NCBI GenBank assembly: GCA_036524155.1
Contig: DATDCV010000307.1
Span: 1 to 31,804, forward strand
Length of the DNA: 31,804 nucleotides
From: DATDCV01 sp036524155
GTDB taxonomy: Bacteria; Verrucomicrobiota; Verrucomicrobiia; Limisphaerales; UBA8199
Reading direction: 5' to 3'
Under the pieces are notes generated by a model. It ran no database searches. It saw only the letters and a program-made list of their open reading frames with translations, and was not told the DNA's origin. Made by a program: the position numbers and the translations under genes. This document shows positions 30,121 to 31,804 of the stretch, one piece after another (position 1 is the stretch's first letter; each line of letters begins with the position of its first letter).

Positions 30121-31804
30121 ATGCGCGTGTCGGAGCTGTTCAACCCTGACGGGGCTGCGAGAGCAATCGCGTGGGTCGCGGTTGCCTTTGCCGTCACGTC
30201 GTGTTCCGAACGCGTTTCCGTCGACCAGGTACTGGCGCTTTACCGGCCAGCGGCTTCCTACCCGGGGATGGCGCTGCGGCAACCGCAGGAGGGCACGGTT
30301 TTCCCGCCCGACCTGGCGCCGTTCACGTTTAGCTGGGAGCAACCCGGCGCGGCGGCCCAAACCTGGGTCATCCTCCTCGAGTTTGACGGCGGCGTGGGGC
30401 GCATGTCATTTACGAGCGAGCGCCACGAGTGGACGCCCCGACCACACGACTGGGAGCGGATCAAGCAAGCGTCATCGGGCAAAGCCGCGCGCCTGACTGT
30501 GCTGGGAGTCAAGACGGGCCCGCCGCTCGCCATTGTGTCACGCGCGCAGACTTCCTTCGTAACTTCGCCAGATCCCGTCGGCGCACCGATTTTTTACCGC
30601 GAGGTGAACCTGCCTTTTGCGGATGCGGTGAAGGATCCCAGCCGAATCCGGTGGCGGTTCGGTACCGTTGATTCGCTTCAGCCGCCGCCGGTTGTCCTCG
30701 AAAACCTGCCGGTCTGCGGCAACTGCCATTCTTTTTCCCGTGACGGCCACACGCTGGGGATGGACGTCGATTACGCCAACAACAAAGGCTCCTACGTCAT
30801 CACCCGCGTCGCCCGCGAGATGGCGCTGGCTTCGAGTGATATCATCACGTGGGACGACTACCGGAAGGGCGACCGCGAGCAGACCTTCGGGCTGCTGTCC
30901 CAGGTTTCACCCGACGGCAAGGCCGTCGTCAGCACGGTGAAAGACAAGTCCGTGTTCGTGCCCAAACCGGAGCTGGAGTTTTCACAGCTCTTCTTTCCCA
31001 TCAAGGGAATCCTGGTGGTGTATCACCGGGCAAACGGCAGCTTCACCGCCTTGCCCGGCGCCGATGACCCCGAATACGTCCAGAGCAACCCGGTGTGGAG
31101 CCCAGACGGCGAGTATATCGTCTTTGCCCGCGCGAAGGCATATCAACTTAAAAGTCGCTCTTCGGATAACAAGGTGCTGCTGACGGAAGAAGACTGCGCT
31201 GAGTTCCTCCGGGACGGCAAGCCGTTCCAATTCGACCTCTATCGCGTGCCCTATAACCACGGCCAGGGAGGAAAGGCCGAGGCCATCGCGGGCGCCTCCG
31301 GCAACGGCCGCAGCAACTACTTTCCGAGGTATTCGCCGGACGGCAAGTGGATCGTGTTTTGCCAGGCCAGAAATTACATGTTGCTGCAACCCGACAGTGA
31401 CCTTTACATCATCCCCGCGGCGGGCGGCGAGGCCCGCCGCCTCCGTGGCAACACCAGCCGCATGAACTCCTGGCACAGCTTTTCGCCCAACGGCCGCTGG
31501 CTGGTGTTTTCCTCGAAAGCCAATTCACCGTTCACGCAACTCTTCCTCACGCACCTGGATGAGAACGGTGAAAGCACGCCTCCGGTAGTGCTGGCCCGTT
31601 TCACCGGGTCCGATCGCGCCGCGAATATCCCCGAATTTGTCAACGCTCCCGCCGGCTCGATTGCTCGCATCCGGGAAAAATTCATCAACGATTATTCGCA
31701 TGCGCGTTCCGGCTATTTCGCGGAGAAGACGGGCGACCTGGACAAAGCCATCGCCGAATACGAAAGCGCGCTGAAGATTAACCCTGCGAACACCCATGCC
31801 CACC
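30121..31804 (+). CDS. Lipoprotein with heme-c motif, PD40 propeller and TPR (3' truncated)
   Basis: From ATG 30121 the frame is open for 561 codons to the window edge, so the C-terminus is missing. AGGCGA precedes the start. The N-terminus (AIAWVAVAFAVTSC) is a lipoprotein signal with lipobox V-T-S-C. An N-terminal beta domain (~45-190) is followed by a single heme-c attachment motif Cys199-G-N-Cys202-His203. TolB-like PD40 blades follow (LLSQVSPDGKAVV, SNPVWSPDGEYIVFARA, YFPRYSPDGKWIVFCQA, HSFSPNGRWLVFSS). A TPR begins near ~530 (AEKTGDLDKAIAEYESALKINP). It is probably anchored at the outer membrane facing the periplasm or surface. Families with this layout occur in Planctomycetes and Verrucomicrobia, but the function is unknown. 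Covalent heme attachment would need the cytochrome c maturation system. Confidence 0.88.
   Translation, partial: MRVSELFNPDGAARAIAWVAVAFAVTSCSERVSVDQVLALYRPAASYPGMALRQPQEGTVFPPDLAPFTFSWEQPGAAAQTWVILLEFDGGVGRMSFTSERHEWTPRPHDWERIKQASSGKAARLTVLGVKTGPPLAIVSRAQTSFVTSPDPVGAPIFYREVNLPFADAVKDPSRIRWRFGTVDSLQPPPVVLENLPVCGNCHSFSRDGHTLGMDVDYANNKGSYVITRVAREMALASSDIITWDDYRKGDREQTFGLLSQVSPDGKAVVSTVKDKSVFVPKPELEFSQLFFPIKGILVVYHRANGSFTALPGADDPEYVQSNPVWSPDGEYIVFARAKAYQLKSRSSDNKVLLTEEDCAEFLRDGKPFQFDLYRVPYNHGQGGKAEAIAGASGNGRSNYFPRYSPDGKWIVFCQARNYMLLQPDSDLYIIPAAGGEARRLRGNTSRMNSWHSFSPNGRWLVFSSKANSPFTQLFLTHLDENGESTPPVVLARFTGSDRAANIPEFVNAPAGSIARIREKFINDYSHARSGYFAEKTGDLDKAIAEYESALKINPANTHAH

Overview
The window reads as chromosomal DNA of a GC-rich Gram-negative bacterium, most likely a Verrucomicrobiota member of the Pedosphaera/Limisphaerales kind. 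This is inferred from the bactofilin pair, a tryptophan-rich DUF6600-type lipoprotein, secreted proteins ending in a short beta-rich tail, and abundant intergenic inverted repeats. One repeat family is built on the heptamer TCCGAAA and, when read through, encodes a seven-residue S-E-I-R-N-P-K-like period. No rRNA, tRNA, CRISPR array, transposase or phage gene was seen.

Layout. Positions 1-1080 (+) hold the 3' part of a secreted NHL-repeat/Ig-like protein whose 5' end lies outside. 1616-2821 (-) is a BamB-like PQQ propeller. A palindrome-rich divergent gap (2822-3185) leads to a plus-strand group: a Mut7-C/PIN protein coupled to a TPR protein, then a bactofilin and a second bactofilin with two zinc ribbons (3186-5774). 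From 29858 down to 6021 everything is on the minus strand. In transcription order this is a Tat-exported DUF362 protein, the DUF6600-type lipoprotein, a secreted protein, a nucleotidyltransferase, a GH15 glucoamylase, NfeD, a slipin, an FmdB zinc ribbon, a coiled-coil membrane protein, a four-helix-bundle gene, MoxR, DUF58, a BatA-like VWA protein, an ABC substrate-binding protein, an ABC permease fused to an NHL propeller, and a large VWA/glutaminase-like membrane protein. From 30121 (+) a heme-motif PD40/TPR lipoprotein runs off the end.

How the genes fit together. MoxR, DUF58 and the two VWA membrane proteins form the familiar MoxR/Bat cluster, with NfeD-slipin upstream. Unusually, an FbpA/FbpB-like pair without an ATPase sits between the two VWA genes, and all three junctions are 4-nt stop/start overlaps (12483-12486, 11482-11485, 8900-8903). 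This suggests that BatA, the binding protein, the permease-NHL fusion and the large VWA protein are made together.

The second strong theme is repeats. Four heptamer inverted-repeat elements (5791-5983, 8927-9136, 14349-14564, 19365-19494) lie directly at 3' ends of genes, and one is read through as the C-terminus of the permease-NHL fusion. A fifth unit (16545-17090) has a different heptamer (AACCTGT type) as terminal inverted repeats around a complete four-helix-bundle (23S-rRNA intervening-sequence-type) gene. It therefore looks like a small gene-carrying mobile unit without a transposase. This unit and the transporter embedded in the MoxR/Bat operon are the two most unusual items here.
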